From an uncultured Flavobacteriales bacterium (GTDB lineage: Bacteria; Bacteroidota; Bacteroidia; Flavobacteriales_G; Salibacteraceae): a DNA stretch of 57,501 nt. Shown in pieces: positions 31,543 through 40,069 of the stretch (positions are counted from its first letter, which is position 1; every line of letters begins with the position of its first letter). The notes beneath the pieces are model-generated. The model did not search any database. It was not told the origin of the DNA and saw only the letters and a program-made list of their open reading frames with translations. Position numbers and translations under genes: made by a program. The stretch spans positions 1 to 57,501 of the forward strand of contig CAJXZP010000021.1 of the NCBI GenBank assembly GCA_913062955.1. The letters are read 5' to 3'.

Positions 31543-33012
31543 TTATTGTACCTGTAACTTTGTTTGGAACACAGTTCCATCAACGTTTACATGAACAACA
31601 AACAACCCCTTTTTATCGGTAGGCATTCCTATTTGTTTAGTCCCCTTCCCTTGCTCTTCTAAAACTAATTTACCATCCAGGGAAAATATTTTTATACTCC
31701 ATGAGTCCCGTGTATTTAGGGTAAATGTTCCCGAAGTAGGATTTGGATATAAGGACACGGAACCATTGGAATTCAAGTCATAAACAGAGGTTAAATCGTC
31801 CACAATAAATTCTTCCGTATTAGAGCAACCATTATTATCAAATACAGTTACGGTATACGTACCACTTGTTAGATTACTAACATTTTTTGTGGTAACTCCG
31901 TTTGACCAAGAGTAAACAAAAGAAGGCGTTCCTCCAGATACAGCAATATCAACAAAACCATTATCGGTACCATCATCATGCCCAATCGAAGTAGAAACTA
32001 TGCCAATAGTATCCGGCTGTGAAACAAACATACTTAAGGAGTACGTATTACTAGCAGCATCGGTTACGGTAACGGAATAACTTCCAGCACCCAAATTAGA
32101 AATCATTTGAGAAGATGCCCCAGTACTCCAAGTATAGGTATATGGAACTGTTCCACCAATTACAGCAACCGCTACCATTCCATTAGAACCGCCATTACAA
32201 TCCACATTAGTTTTGGCCGAAACACCTGCTAGAAGGCTGTTTCCTGCTTGAAAATCGGCCTTTATCACACTCCCATTTTGAGCGGCTTCCACCTGTAATA
32301 CGTAATACGATTTTCCTTTGGCCAAAAATTTATAATAATCTTTAGAACCCGTTGCCGCTTGAACCTCTTGCCAAGAACCGAATAGTTTTCCCCATACGGT
32401 ATCAGATGCAACCTCAACATCATGCTGTCTGAGTACATTATAGTTTCCATTTGGCAAATTCAATGTTCCGAAAGCATCAACTACACTTGAAATATTAGTA
32501 ACTCTTTTCAATCTCAAAGAATCAAAAATTCCCGTAAAAGTATCCGCAACAATGGTATCAATAATTTGAGAAGAACCATAATTAGTGCCCAAGGTTAATG
32601 GAAACGGACTTAACAATACATTCGGATTAAAGTTAATTGCACTTACCACCCCTACATCCATGGGATCTCCATAAACACCATCAACCACAGCAGATGACTG
32701 GGTTTTAATGAGATAGGTCAAATCACCCCCGGAAGCGCTTAATACCAAATTCGAATTTGGAAAATTAGAAGCCCCCATCATACCGGTAGGGTCCATAAAA
32801 CTTAACGTATCAATTCCGGAAAAACCCAAACTTGAGTAGTCAAATGTTTGCGCATTTGTAGATGCAGGCAATACGGAAATACCAGACACGGCAACATCGC
32901 TTAAATTAATAACCTGATCGCCAATCATTCCAATATCTGTGGAATCAATGGTGATTTGTGCCATTGAAACGAAGGAGGTTAGCAGGAGTAATGAGGTAAT
33001 TGTTTTTTTCAT
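31543..33012 (-). CDS. T9SS-secreted protein with SprB repeats and type A sorting domain
   Basis: This 489-residue protein has a signal peptide ('MKKTITSLLLLTSFVSMAQ'), an N-terminal domain of about 240 residues I do not recognise, and two SprB-type repeats. The first is at about 270-330 ('DCNGGSNGMVAVAVIGGTVPYTYTWSTGASSQMISNLGAGSYSVTVTDA'). The second, at 340-405, is more divergent ('GHDDGTDNGFVDIAVSGGTPSFVYSWSNG'). It ends in a type A T9SS C-terminal domain ('SVSLYPNPTSGTFTL ... KGLFVVHVNVDGTVFQTKLQVQ'). It should be exported and anchored on the cell surface or released. It follows the ABC exporter gene with a 1-base gap. Confidence 0.9.
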   Translation of the reverse strand: MKKTITSLLLLTSFVSMAQITIDSTDIGMIGDQVINLSDVAVSGISVLPASTNAQTFDYSSLGFSGIDTLSFMDPTGMMGASNFPNSNLVLSASGGDLTYLIKTQSSAVVDGVYGDPMDVGVVSAINFNPNVLLSPFPLTLGTNYGSSQIIDTIVADTFTGIFDSLRLKRVTNISSVVDAFGTLNLPNGNYNVLRQHDVEVASDTVWGKLFGSWQEVQAATGSKDYYKFLAKGKSYYVLQVEAAQNGSVIKADFQAGNSLLAGVSAKTNVDCNGGSNGMVAVAVIGGTVPYTYTWSTGASSQMISNLGAGSYSVTVTDAASNTYSLSMFVSQPDTIGIVSTSIGHDDGTDNGFVDIAVSGGTPSFVYSWSNGVTTKNVSNLTSGTYTVTVFDNNGCSNTEEFIVDDLTSVYDLNSNGSVSLYPNPTSGTFTLNTRDSWSIKIFSLDGKLVLEEQGKGTKQIGMPTDKKGLFVVHVNVDGTVFQTKLQVQ

Positions 33013-33013
33013 A

Positions 33014-34882
33014 TTAATTGTTTTTATTATAGGATTGAAGCTCGTATAATTTTTTATATGTCACACTGTTTTCTAATAGGTTAACATGTGTTCCTTGCTC
33101 AATAATACGACCTTTTTCGATAACGAAAATACAATCCGCATTAACAATTGTTGACAATCGATGGGCAATAACAATAGAAGTTCTTGATTTCATTAACTGA
33201 TCCAAGGCTTCTTGAACTAATTTTTCACTTTCGGTATCCAAAGAACTCGTAGCTTCATCTAATATTAAAATTGGCGGATTATTGAGAATGGCCCTTGCAA
33301 TACTCAATCGTTGTTTTTGTCCACCCGAAAGTTTTGTCCCTCCATCGCCCACATTATAATCGTAACCCCCAGGAAGGCTCATAATAAAATCGTGCGCATT
33401 GGCAACCTTAGCGGCCTCCTGAACCTCTTCAAACGAGGCATTTGGATTTCCAACGAGAATATTTCCCTGTACCGTATCGTTAAACAAGATGCTTTGCTGA
33501 GTCACCATACCAATCAGACTTCTTAATTCCTCTACCTTCATTTCTTTGGTAGAAATTCCATCAATGGAAATCATCCCTTCCGTTACATCATAAAAACGAG
33601 GTAATAAATCGGCAATAGTCGACTTCCCACTACCAGATGGCCCCACTAAGGCAATGGTTTGTCCTTTTGACACCTTGAAGGATATTCCTTTGAGCACCTC
33701 CTCCTCTTGGTATTTAAAACGCACAGCAGCATATTCTACTTCCTTTTCAAAGGATCGTTTTTGAATTGGCTTAGAAGGATTGACTATCACATTTTCGGCC
33801 AGTAATATTTTATCAATTCGATCCAAAGACGCTCTCCCTTTTTGCACATTATAAATAGCAACGGTAAACGATTTTACGGGAGGAATTACTTGGGTAAAGA
33901 TGACTATATATACGATGAACTGAGATGCCGATAAGGCACTTTCTGCATTAAGGAGTATCAGGCGTCCGCCATACCAGATGACAAAAACCAAAATCAAAAC
34001 CCCTAAGAATTCACTTACCGGAGATGCCAAATCGCGTTTCCTATACATCTTGATCATCAACTGGGTGTAACTTTCATTTTGCCGAGAGAACTTACTTATC
34101 GTTAATTTTTCGGCTGTAAACGCCTTAATGATTCGTAACCCAGAAATGGTTTCCTCCATCATAGCGACTAACCCACCCATTTGCTCTTGGCCATCATCTG
34201 AAGTCTTTTTTAGGGACTTTCCAATACTTCCAACGATAAAACCTGAAACAGGTAAAATCAAAACCACAAACAAGGTTAATTCCGGACTTATCATCACCAG
34301 GGTAATTAAATAAACGATAATGGAAAACGGGTCCCTAAACATCATTTCTAAAGAGGTCATTATCGTCCATTCTACCTCCTGAACATCATTGGTCATCCGG
34401 GACATAATGTCCCCTTTTTTCTCTTCATTAAAGTACGAAATTGGCAAACCAACTACTTTATTAAACACACTATCCCTTAGGTCTCTCATTACTCCTGTTC
34501 TTACAATGGCAAGAAAGAAATAGGAAAAGTACCGTGTCAAATTTTTCAGAAAGATGAAGGTAATAATCAGAATACAAATAAGAACCAGTGCATTCATTTT
34601 ACCACCTTGCGGATCACTCACAATTAAATCGGCCATGAAATAATAAAAATGATCTACAATCAGGTCCGCATTTACACCTGACCACGATAGAGCTTCGGGA
34701 ACTTTTTCTAGATACTCCGCATATTCTCCATCTGTTTTTAAAAATATCAGATTCAAGAATGGGGCTAACATCCCTAAAGAAAACAGTCCAAATATGACGG
34801 ATAATAAATTGAGAACCACATTTAAAAATGCGGATAGTTTATACCCTTTAATGAGTCCAAGTAAACTAAATAACTTTTTCAT
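33014..34882 (-). CDS. ABC transporter, fused permease/ATPase (MsbA-like exporter)
   Basis: This 622-residue half-transporter has an N-terminal six-helix ABC exporter domain (about 15-345) and a C-terminal ATPase. Walker A is GPSGSGKST at 414-422, and the Q-loop region is 'LIGMVTQQSILFND'. The signature is LSGGQKQR near 518, Walker B is 'ILILDEATSSLD', and the H-loop is 'VIAHRLSTIVNAD'. It would act as a dimer. Similarity to MsbA suggests lipid or lipid-linked export, but the substrate is not shown by sequence. It lies between ribE (17-base gap) and the type A secreted protein gene. Confidence 0.95.
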   Translation of the reverse strand: MKKLFSLLGLIKGYKLSAFLNVVLNLLSVIFGLFSLGMLAPFLNLIFLKTDGEYAEYLEKVPEALSWSGVNADLIVDHFYYFMADLIVSDPQGGKMNALVLICILIITFIFLKNLTRYFSYFFLAIVRTGVMRDLRDSVFNKVVGLPISYFNEEKKGDIMSRMTNDVQEVEWTIMTSLEMMFRDPFSIIVYLITLVMISPELTLFVVLILPVSGFIVGSIGKSLKKTSDDGQEQMGGLVAMMEETISGLRIIKAFTAEKLTISKFSRQNESYTQLMIKMYRKRDLASPVSEFLGVLILVFVIWYGGRLILLNAESALSASQFIVYIVIFTQVIPPVKSFTVAIYNVQKGRASLDRIDKILLAENVIVNPSKPIQKRSFEKEVEYAAVRFKYQEEEVLKGISFKVSKGQTIALVGPSGSGKSTIADLLPRFYDVTEGMISIDGISTKEMKVEELRSLIGMVTQQSILFNDTVQGNILVGNPNASFEEVQEAAKVANAHDFIMSLPGGYDYNVGDGGTKLSGGQKQRLSIARAILNNPPILILDEATSSLDTESEKLVQEALDQLMKSRTSIVIAHRLSTIVNADCIFVIEKGRIIEQGTHVNLLENSVTYKKLYELQSYNKNN

Positions 34883-34899
34883 TTCATTAAAAAATTATT

Positions 34900-35493
34900 C
34901 TAAGCTTTAATGTTAGCCATATAGGTAGCTACATATTTACCAATTACATCAAATTCAAGATTCACACGCGTTCCTTCTTTAAAAGAATGAAAATTGGTAT
35001 GCTCAATCGTGAATGGAATAATAGCCACACTTACATGTCCAGGAGAAGAATCTACCACGGTTAGGCTAACACCGTTAATGGTAATTGAACCCTTGGATAC
35101 CGTTAAATTTCCTTGGTTTTGATCGTAATCGAATGCATACTTCCAACTTCCACTCTCTTCCGAAATAGCGGATACATTAGCTGTTTGATCCACATGACCT
35201 TGTACAATATGCCCATCAATACGACCGTTCATCACCATGCTACGTTCAATATTCACTTTGTCACCCACGGTCAAATCACCAATATTTGCTTTGTCTAAAG
35301 TTTCTTTTATAGCCGTAACCGTATAGTTCTCGCCATCAATTTGGACCACCGTTAAACACACCCCATTATGGGCTACACTTTGGTCAATTTTCAGTTCTGA
35401 AGTAATTTTAGATTTTAGGGTGATATGAAGATTTTCTTGATCTTGTTGAAGAGCGACAACTACAGCCAGCTCCTCTATAATTCCTGTAAACAT
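34900..35493 (-). CDS. ribE: Riboflavin synthase (alpha chain)
   Basis: This enzyme dismutates two 6,7-dimethyl-8-ribityllumazines to riboflavin. The 197-residue protein has two lumazine-binding repeats. The first starts 'MFTGIIEELAVV' with 'VAHNGVCLTVVQIDGENYTV', and the second has 'GHIVQGHVDQTANVSAI' and 'ITINGVSLTVVDSSPG'. No other riboflavin gene is nearby. It lies 6 bases after the 906-residue secreted protein gene and 17 bases before the ABC exporter, inside an otherwise envelope-oriented operon. Confidence 0.97.
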   Translation of the reverse strand: MFTGIIEELAVVVALQQDQENLHITLKSKITSELKIDQSVAHNGVCLTVVQIDGENYTVTAIKETLDKANIGDLTVGDKVNIERSMVMNGRIDGHIVQGHVDQTANVSAISEESGSWKYAFDYDQNQGNLTVSKGSITINGVSLTVVDSSPGHVSVAIIPFTIEHTNFHSFKEGTRVNLEFDVIGKYVATYMANIKA

Positions 35494-35499
35494 AATTTG

Positions 35500-38220
35500 C
35501 TAATTACTGGGTTCCCCCGATTCTTCTCGAAGCAAAGTTACGGTTCCTTTGAGAACTCGCTCTACAATTCCACTTAATCTTATTTCATACACGGTACATA
35601 CGTAAAAGTATACCCCATTGGTTACCACAACATCTTCATTCGTATTCCCATTCCATCCCAAACCAGGATCTTTTGTCGTATAGAGTTCTTCGCCCCATCT
35701 ATTGTATACATGCATATCCACTTCCTGAACATACCTCCACCCTTTTAAGGGAACAAAATAGTCGTTGTAACCGTCTTTCCCTGGGGTGAAAATATTGGGC
35801 AATTCGTAGTAGGGACAATTATCCACACACACCGTGTTACTTAATTCACTTTCATTATTAAACGAATCCACGGCACTTACATTATAACATCCAGCTACGG
35901 ATTCTAATTCTGTAAACTGAATAGAAGTATTTTCAGCACCATTCACCGTGGTAATTATTTGTGATTCTCCTTCTTCAAAAGGGCGGAAATAAATATTATA
36001 GCTTACCACATCATCCGTGGTATCACAAATATCATTTGGATTCAACCACGATAAATCATTGTAAAACAACTCACATGAAGAATCTATATCTAATTCTTCG
36101 GGTCCACAAGGAGCTTGTTCATCCTTAGGGGTTCCACAAATAATTTGAGAATTATTTAATAAGGGACTTTCAATAGAGTTATCATGGTACTCACCTACTG
36201 TTGTAATATAATAACAGTATTCATTTCCATTAATTAAAAATGAATCGGTATAGTTCATCTGGTATGCGGTATCCAGAAAATTAAAATGACCATTTCCATC
36301 TTCTTTAAAAATAATCATTTGTTCATTTTTCCAAGGAACGTCAATATCTAATGTCAGCTTCAATCGATTATCAAGAGGTTGTGTATGTAAATACGGGGAC
36401 GTTGCCACACTGGATGGCCCCACTAAATCACTCCCGCTATAGAGTTCAATTTTATACCGATACTGTATATCGGTAGTATTTAAATTGGAATCAATAAAAA
36501 CCGTATCAATTACATTTAAATCGAAATTCAAACTGGACACAAATACCTCAGTAAAACTGGCCGAAACACTCCCTCGTAAAACCTTATACCCATAAGGCCC
36601 TGGAAATAAATTCGAATCAACTTCCATAGGTTTCGCCCATTTAATGGTATCCGATCCCGAAGTTGTATTTGTATTATTTACACTTACTCGAGTAATTATG
36701 GGTACCTCCTTGCGTAATGAGGCACACGTTTCTAGGGATGGATAACTTTCCGCACCATCCTCAAAATAGGCATATACCATATAACAGTATTTAAGTCCAA
36801 TTGTTAACCCTTTTCCATTTCCATCATCCACAAATGTAGTAGATGATGGCCCCACCGTACTCCCGACCAATTGATACCCGGTAGATGCCGGAATTCCCGT
36901 TTCACAATTAGGCGCCACATATCCAATGGAGTCCAATTTTCTGTACACCCTATAACCCGAAGCATTGGTACATGTATTATACCCCCAAGAAACACGTATA
37001 CTAGAACCTTCGGCTTGAGAAGACACATCCGTGGGTGCAGGACCATTGACTTCTATCCGCCAGTCCAGATAATCTACCAAGTTTACGGGGGCACCATTAT
37101 CGCCTGCACGAAAAACGACAAAATAAGGGTAAGCACGGATATGGTTACATTGGGTCGCCCATCTAAACTCTTGGGTGACTTCCCTTTCATCCGACTTTCT
37201 AGGAAATGTTGCCTGGTTCCCCTGAACTTCAAAAGGGTCCCCTTTAGCCTGAAGCTCCACTCTTTGATATTGACCCTGAATAAAATCATTATCAAGAGCC
37301 GTAATACTTTTTAACAAAACTTCCGTAGCCGTTACACAGGTGTCATTAATGGGTACGATATGAGGAGGGGAATTTTCGGTACAACTGGCAATAGTGATTT
37401 GCAAATCGCGTAGAATACTCCCTACTTTAATTTTATTATTACCAAACCTCCGCCATTCTTCTATCAATATCGCCACATTATATTCCCCAGCAATTTTAGG
37501 GCTGTCCCAAATAATAGTTCCTGTTACTGGATCTATCGTAATATTATTATTGGGTCCCGCAGGCCATTGATCAGGAAGAGTATAACTAGGGATAGTAGCC
37601 CCACCATTACCTAGGCAAGCGACCAAAGAATAAGATAAACTATCACTTTCACCATTATTAGAAATATCCTGGTCTACCGCTCCTGGATTGTGTTTATACA
37701 GCTCATTTAAACACCCATTATCAATTGGAGGATAGTGTAAATAAGGAGATGAATTGGGAACTCCAGATGGAAAAATAATAAGCTCGGCATATACAAAAAA
37801 CACCACATCTATAGAATTAGGAATATTCACTACCCCAGAATTTCTATTCGGGTCTTCCATGGTTATGCGATAAGACCCAGTTCCCGGAAAAGTATGTTCC
37901 CCTACATATTGATTTAACTTTGTACCACTCACCCCTAGCGAAATAGCGTCTCCACAATGTAAACATTGCGGGAAATTTCCAGTACACGGAGATCCATTTA
38001 CCCGAGGCAGAAAAGTACTCGAACCATCCCCAAAAAAAACTTCTAGCTCACATCTATCGGCAGTAAAAGACTGTAGATCGGTATAAGTGGTAACGGTAAT
38101 TCGGTATGTAAAGCCGGAAACATGTTCATAGGAAATTTCACCCGCCCGATTATGAGTAGCAAACGACTTGATAGAGGCGAGCCCCAAAAAGAAAAACAAT
38201 CCAATTAAAATCTTCCTCAT
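35500..38220 (-). CDS. Large T9SS-secreted protein with type B (gliding-motility-associated) C-terminal domain
   Basis: This 906-residue surface or secreted protein has a signal peptide ending near 'FFLGLASIKSFA' (about 21). The N-terminal region ('THNRAGEISYEHVSGFTYRITVTTYTD', 'CELEVFFGDGSSTFLPRVNG') opens a recurring Bacteroidota architecture. Fibronectin-III-like modules follow at about 395-510 and later ('SIRVSWGYNTCTNASGYRVYRKLDSIG', 'DSNLFPGPYGYKVLRGS'). The C-terminus is the type B sorting domain ('YELPNIFTPGKDGYNDYFVPL', 'MHVYNRWGEELYTTKD', 'WNGNTNEDVVVTNGVYFYVCTV'). An adhesin-like role is inference. It is the first gene of the run with ribE, the ABC exporter and the type A protein. 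Confidence 0.93.
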   Translation of the reverse strand: MRKILIGLFFFLGLASIKSFATHNRAGEISYEHVSGFTYRITVTTYTDLQSFTADRCELEVFFGDGSSTFLPRVNGSPCTGNFPQCLHCGDAISLGVSGTKLNQYVGEHTFPGTGSYRITMEDPNRNSGVVNIPNSIDVVFFVYAELIIFPSGVPNSSPYLHYPPIDNGCLNELYKHNPGAVDQDISNNGESDSLSYSLVACLGNGGATIPSYTLPDQWPAGPNNNITIDPVTGTIIWDSPKIAGEYNVAILIEEWRRFGNNKIKVGSILRDLQITIASCTENSPPHIVPINDTCVTATEVLLKSITALDNDFIQGQYQRVELQAKGDPFEVQGNQATFPRKSDEREVTQEFRWATQCNHIRAYPYFVVFRAGDNGAPVNLVDYLDWRIEVNGPAPTDVSSQAEGSSIRVSWGYNTCTNASGYRVYRKLDSIGYVAPNCETGIPASTGYQLVGSTVGPSSTTFVDDGNGKGLTIGLKYCYMVYAYFEDGAESYPSLETCASLRKEVPIITRVSVNNTNTTSGSDTIKWAKPMEVDSNLFPGPYGYKVLRGSVSASFTEVFVSSLNFDLNVIDTVFIDSNLNTTDIQYRYKIELYSGSDLVGPSSVATSPYLHTQPLDNRLKLTLDIDVPWKNEQMIIFKEDGNGHFNFLDTAYQMNYTDSFLINGNEYCYYITTVGEYHDNSIESPLLNNSQIICGTPKDEQAPCGPEELDIDSSCELFYNDLSWLNPNDICDTTDDVVSYNIYFRPFEEGESQIITTVNGAENTSIQFTELESVAGCYNVSAVDSFNNESELSNTVCVDNCPYYELPNIFTPGKDGYNDYFVPLKGWRYVQEVDMHVYNRWGEELYTTKDPGLGWNGNTNEDVVVTNGVYFYVCTVYEIRLSGIVERVLKGTVTLLREESGEPSN

Positions 38221-38256
38221 TCTTTCCTTACATGGAGGTTAACGTAGAATCCTATA

Positions 38257-38264
38257 CAAAGGTA
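38257..38264 (-). promoter_or_regulatory. Predicted -7 element of the secreted-protein/ribE operon
   Basis: The minus strand reads TACCTTTG, ending 36 bases before the ATG at 38220. It is the same octamer as upstream of the S41 protease and gcvH. Confidence 0.45.
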
Positions 38265-38365
38265 TAGTTTATCCTAAACTTTTCACCATCACTTTACCAG
38301 AAGGTAAAGACGCCAATCACCAAATTTAGGTTGCTCTAAAGTACGATACATTTTACACGGATGGC

Positions 38366-38373
38366 TATTTTTG
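38366..38373 (+). promoter_or_regulatory. Predicted -7 element of pdxA
   Basis: TATTTTTG is an exact TAnnTTTG match, 48 bases before the ATG at 38422. No clear -33 element. Confidence 0.45.
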
Positions 38374-38421
38374 TACCGTAGAATGGAAAATTATTCGATT
38401 CTAAACTCAAGGCAAATAATC

Positions 38422-39465
38422 ATGAAGAAAGGTTCAGATAAGATTAAGGTAGCAATTTCGTGTGGCGACATTAACGGAATTGGATTAGAAGTGTTGATCA
38501 AATCATTTTTAGATACTAGAATGTTTGAATCATTTACGCCATTAGTTTATGGCAATCCAGCAACATCAAAAGCATACCGAAAGCAATTAGGGACTCAAGA
38601 CTTCAGCTTTCATATGATTCAAAATCATTTGAAGTTCAATGCAAAAAAGGTAAACCTAATCGAAATTACCGATACCGAAGTGGACATAAAATTTGGAAAC
38701 GTCACACCAGAAGCCGGTAAACTTGCCTATGAATCCATAAAAAGTGCCACGGATGCCCTAGCGGCCAATCATGCGGATGTTTTGGTAACTGCCCCCATAC
38801 ACAAACAAAATATTCCTTGGGAAGATGAAAACATAAAGGGGCACACGGAGTATTTAGCCAATTATGCGGGGGAAGAAACTCCGTTAATGATGATGGTCCA
38901 CAACAATCTAAGAGTGGGTGTCGTTACGGGTCACATACCTCTTAAAGAGGTTTCAACTGTTCTTACCAAAAAGAAAATTGTGGATACTTTAGAAGTATTT
39001 AGAAAAAGCTTGGTTCAAGATTTCAATATTCACCAACCTAAAATCGCTGTACTTGGATTAAATCCACATGCGGGTGATAATGGCGTAATTGGTAAAGAAG
39101 AACTAGATACCATTATTCCTGCCCTAGAGGAATTTAATTCAAATAACAATATTGCCATAGGCCCTTTTGCCAGCGATGGCTTTTTTGGCTCTGGTCAATT
39201 CAAAAAATTTGACGGTGTTTTGGCCATGTATCATGACCAAGGATTGATTCCCTTCAAAACAATATCTAACAATGAAGGCGTGAATTTTACTGCGGGATTA
39301 CCCATTGTAAGAACTTCACCAGATCATGGTACTGCTTTTGATATTGCTGGAAAAAATGAAGCGGACCCTATGAGTTTTAGAAACGCTATTTATTTAGCGG
39401 CTGACATTTTTAGAAATCGAAAAATGTATCGAGAAATAACTCAAAATTCATTAAAAACTAAATAA
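38422..39465 (+). CDS. pdxA: 4-hydroxythreonine-4-phosphate dehydrogenase
   Basis: PdxA oxidises 4-phosphohydroxythreonine in the DXP-dependent route to pyridoxal phosphate. It has 347 residues from 38422. 'VAISCGDINGIGLEV' (N-terminus), 'TAPIHKQNIPWEDENIKGHTEYLA' (metal and substrate His), 'NPHAGDNGVIGKEE', 'YHDQGLIPFKTI' and 'RTSPDHGTAFDIAGKNEADP' are diagnostic. In-frame upstream starts exist at 38383 and 38371, but they overlap or touch the predicted -7 and transcription start. The downstream ATG gives the normal family N-terminus. Confidence 0.96.
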   Translation: MKKGSDKIKVAISCGDINGIGLEVLIKSFLDTRMFESFTPLVYGNPATSKAYRKQLGTQDFSFHMIQNHLKFNAKKVNLIEITDTEVDIKFGNVTPEAGKLAYESIKSATDALAANHADVLVTAPIHKQNIPWEDENIKGHTEYLANYAGEETPLMMMVHNNLRVGVVTGHIPLKEVSTVLTKKKIVDTLEVFRKSLVQDFNIHQPKIAVLGLNPHAGDNGVIGKEELDTIIPALEEFNSNNNIAIGPFASDGFFGSGQFKKFDGVLAMYHDQGLIPFKTISNNEGVNFTAGLPIVRTSPDHGTAFDIAGKNEADPMSFRNAIYLAADIFRNRKMYREITQNSLKTK

Positions 39466-39547
39466 TTTGAATGGGGGGGGGTAAATAAACTTAAACAAAA
39501 CCACTTTCGCTCATGAGAGCTTACCGTATCCAAGGAGATTAAATAAA

Positions 39548-39575
39548 GAAAGAGGAGCTCCTTAACTCCTCTTTC
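39548..39575. terminator. Hairpin downstream of pdxA
   Basis: GAAAGAGGAG and CTCCTCTTTC make a perfect 10-bp stem with an 8-base loop. The flanks are T/C-rich but lack a clean T run on the plus strand. It may serve as a terminator for pdxA. Confidence 0.5.
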
Positions 39576-39785
39576 ACTCCTTTCACTCATGAAACTACTA
39601 AGAACCAAATTCTATAGTAATAACAAACCTAAACATTAGTATATACGATGGATTTTCCTTAAAGTTTCGTTTTGATCAACGAAAAGACAAAAATGTTCTT
39701 CCTATTTACTCAAACACTTTTTATTCGGGGATTTACCTCCGGGGACTGCTGTTTTCAGTATCCCTTTTCAAAATTCGTTAACCAT

Positions 39786-39817
39786 AAAAAAGGGAAACCT
39801 CTCGATTCCCCTTTTTT
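39786..39817. terminator. Intrinsic terminator-like hairpin
   Basis: AAAAAGGGAA pairs with TTCCCCTTTTT (one bulged C) and ends in a T run on the plus strand and in A/T on the other. It is likely a terminator for transcripts entering this convergent region. Confidence 0.6.
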
Positions 39818-40069
39818 CCCTTTCACCCATGTTATTACGTAATGACTATCTGTCTGTAATAACTTATCTAAACTAAACTTCCTTAGTTTACGGGACTTAC
39901 TCATAAAAGTTTCATTTATAGTAATAATTACTTTTTTTTCCAGTTGTACAGATGTCACGAAAAGGACAATACACCTTTTTGCTACCCAAAGTATAAGCAA
40001 AAGAGTGGTAGGTTTTAAGTGGAGTTAAATATCCAATTCTTAAGAATTTCCGAGAAACTCAAATTTTTG

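Larger units (their letters stand above)
39466..40069. other. Gene-free convergent region with two hairpins and a G9 tract
   Basis: This 604-base stretch lies between pdxA (plus) and the MORN gene (minus). It has a run of nine G at 39473-39481 just after pdxA, and two hairpins at 39548-39575 and 39786-39817. Both hairpins are followed on the plus strand by a similar 'CTTTCAC-CATG' sequence, as though related by duplication. A minus-strand reading frame of about 80 codons (39755-40000) crosses the second hairpin and I do not consider it a gene. No RNA gene is recognised. Confidence 0.6.

Noticed and set aside
36871-37314. 147-codon plus-strand open frame opposite the 906-residue secreted protein
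   Set aside because: It is antisense to a well-supported T9SS protein, has no promoter, and its product resembles nothing I recognise.
39755-40000. Minus-strand frame of about 80 codons in the pdxA-MORN gap
   Set aside because: It runs through a terminator-like hairpin, has no clear promoter and its product matches no family I know; a short peptide from an internal ATG near 39902 cannot be fully excluded.
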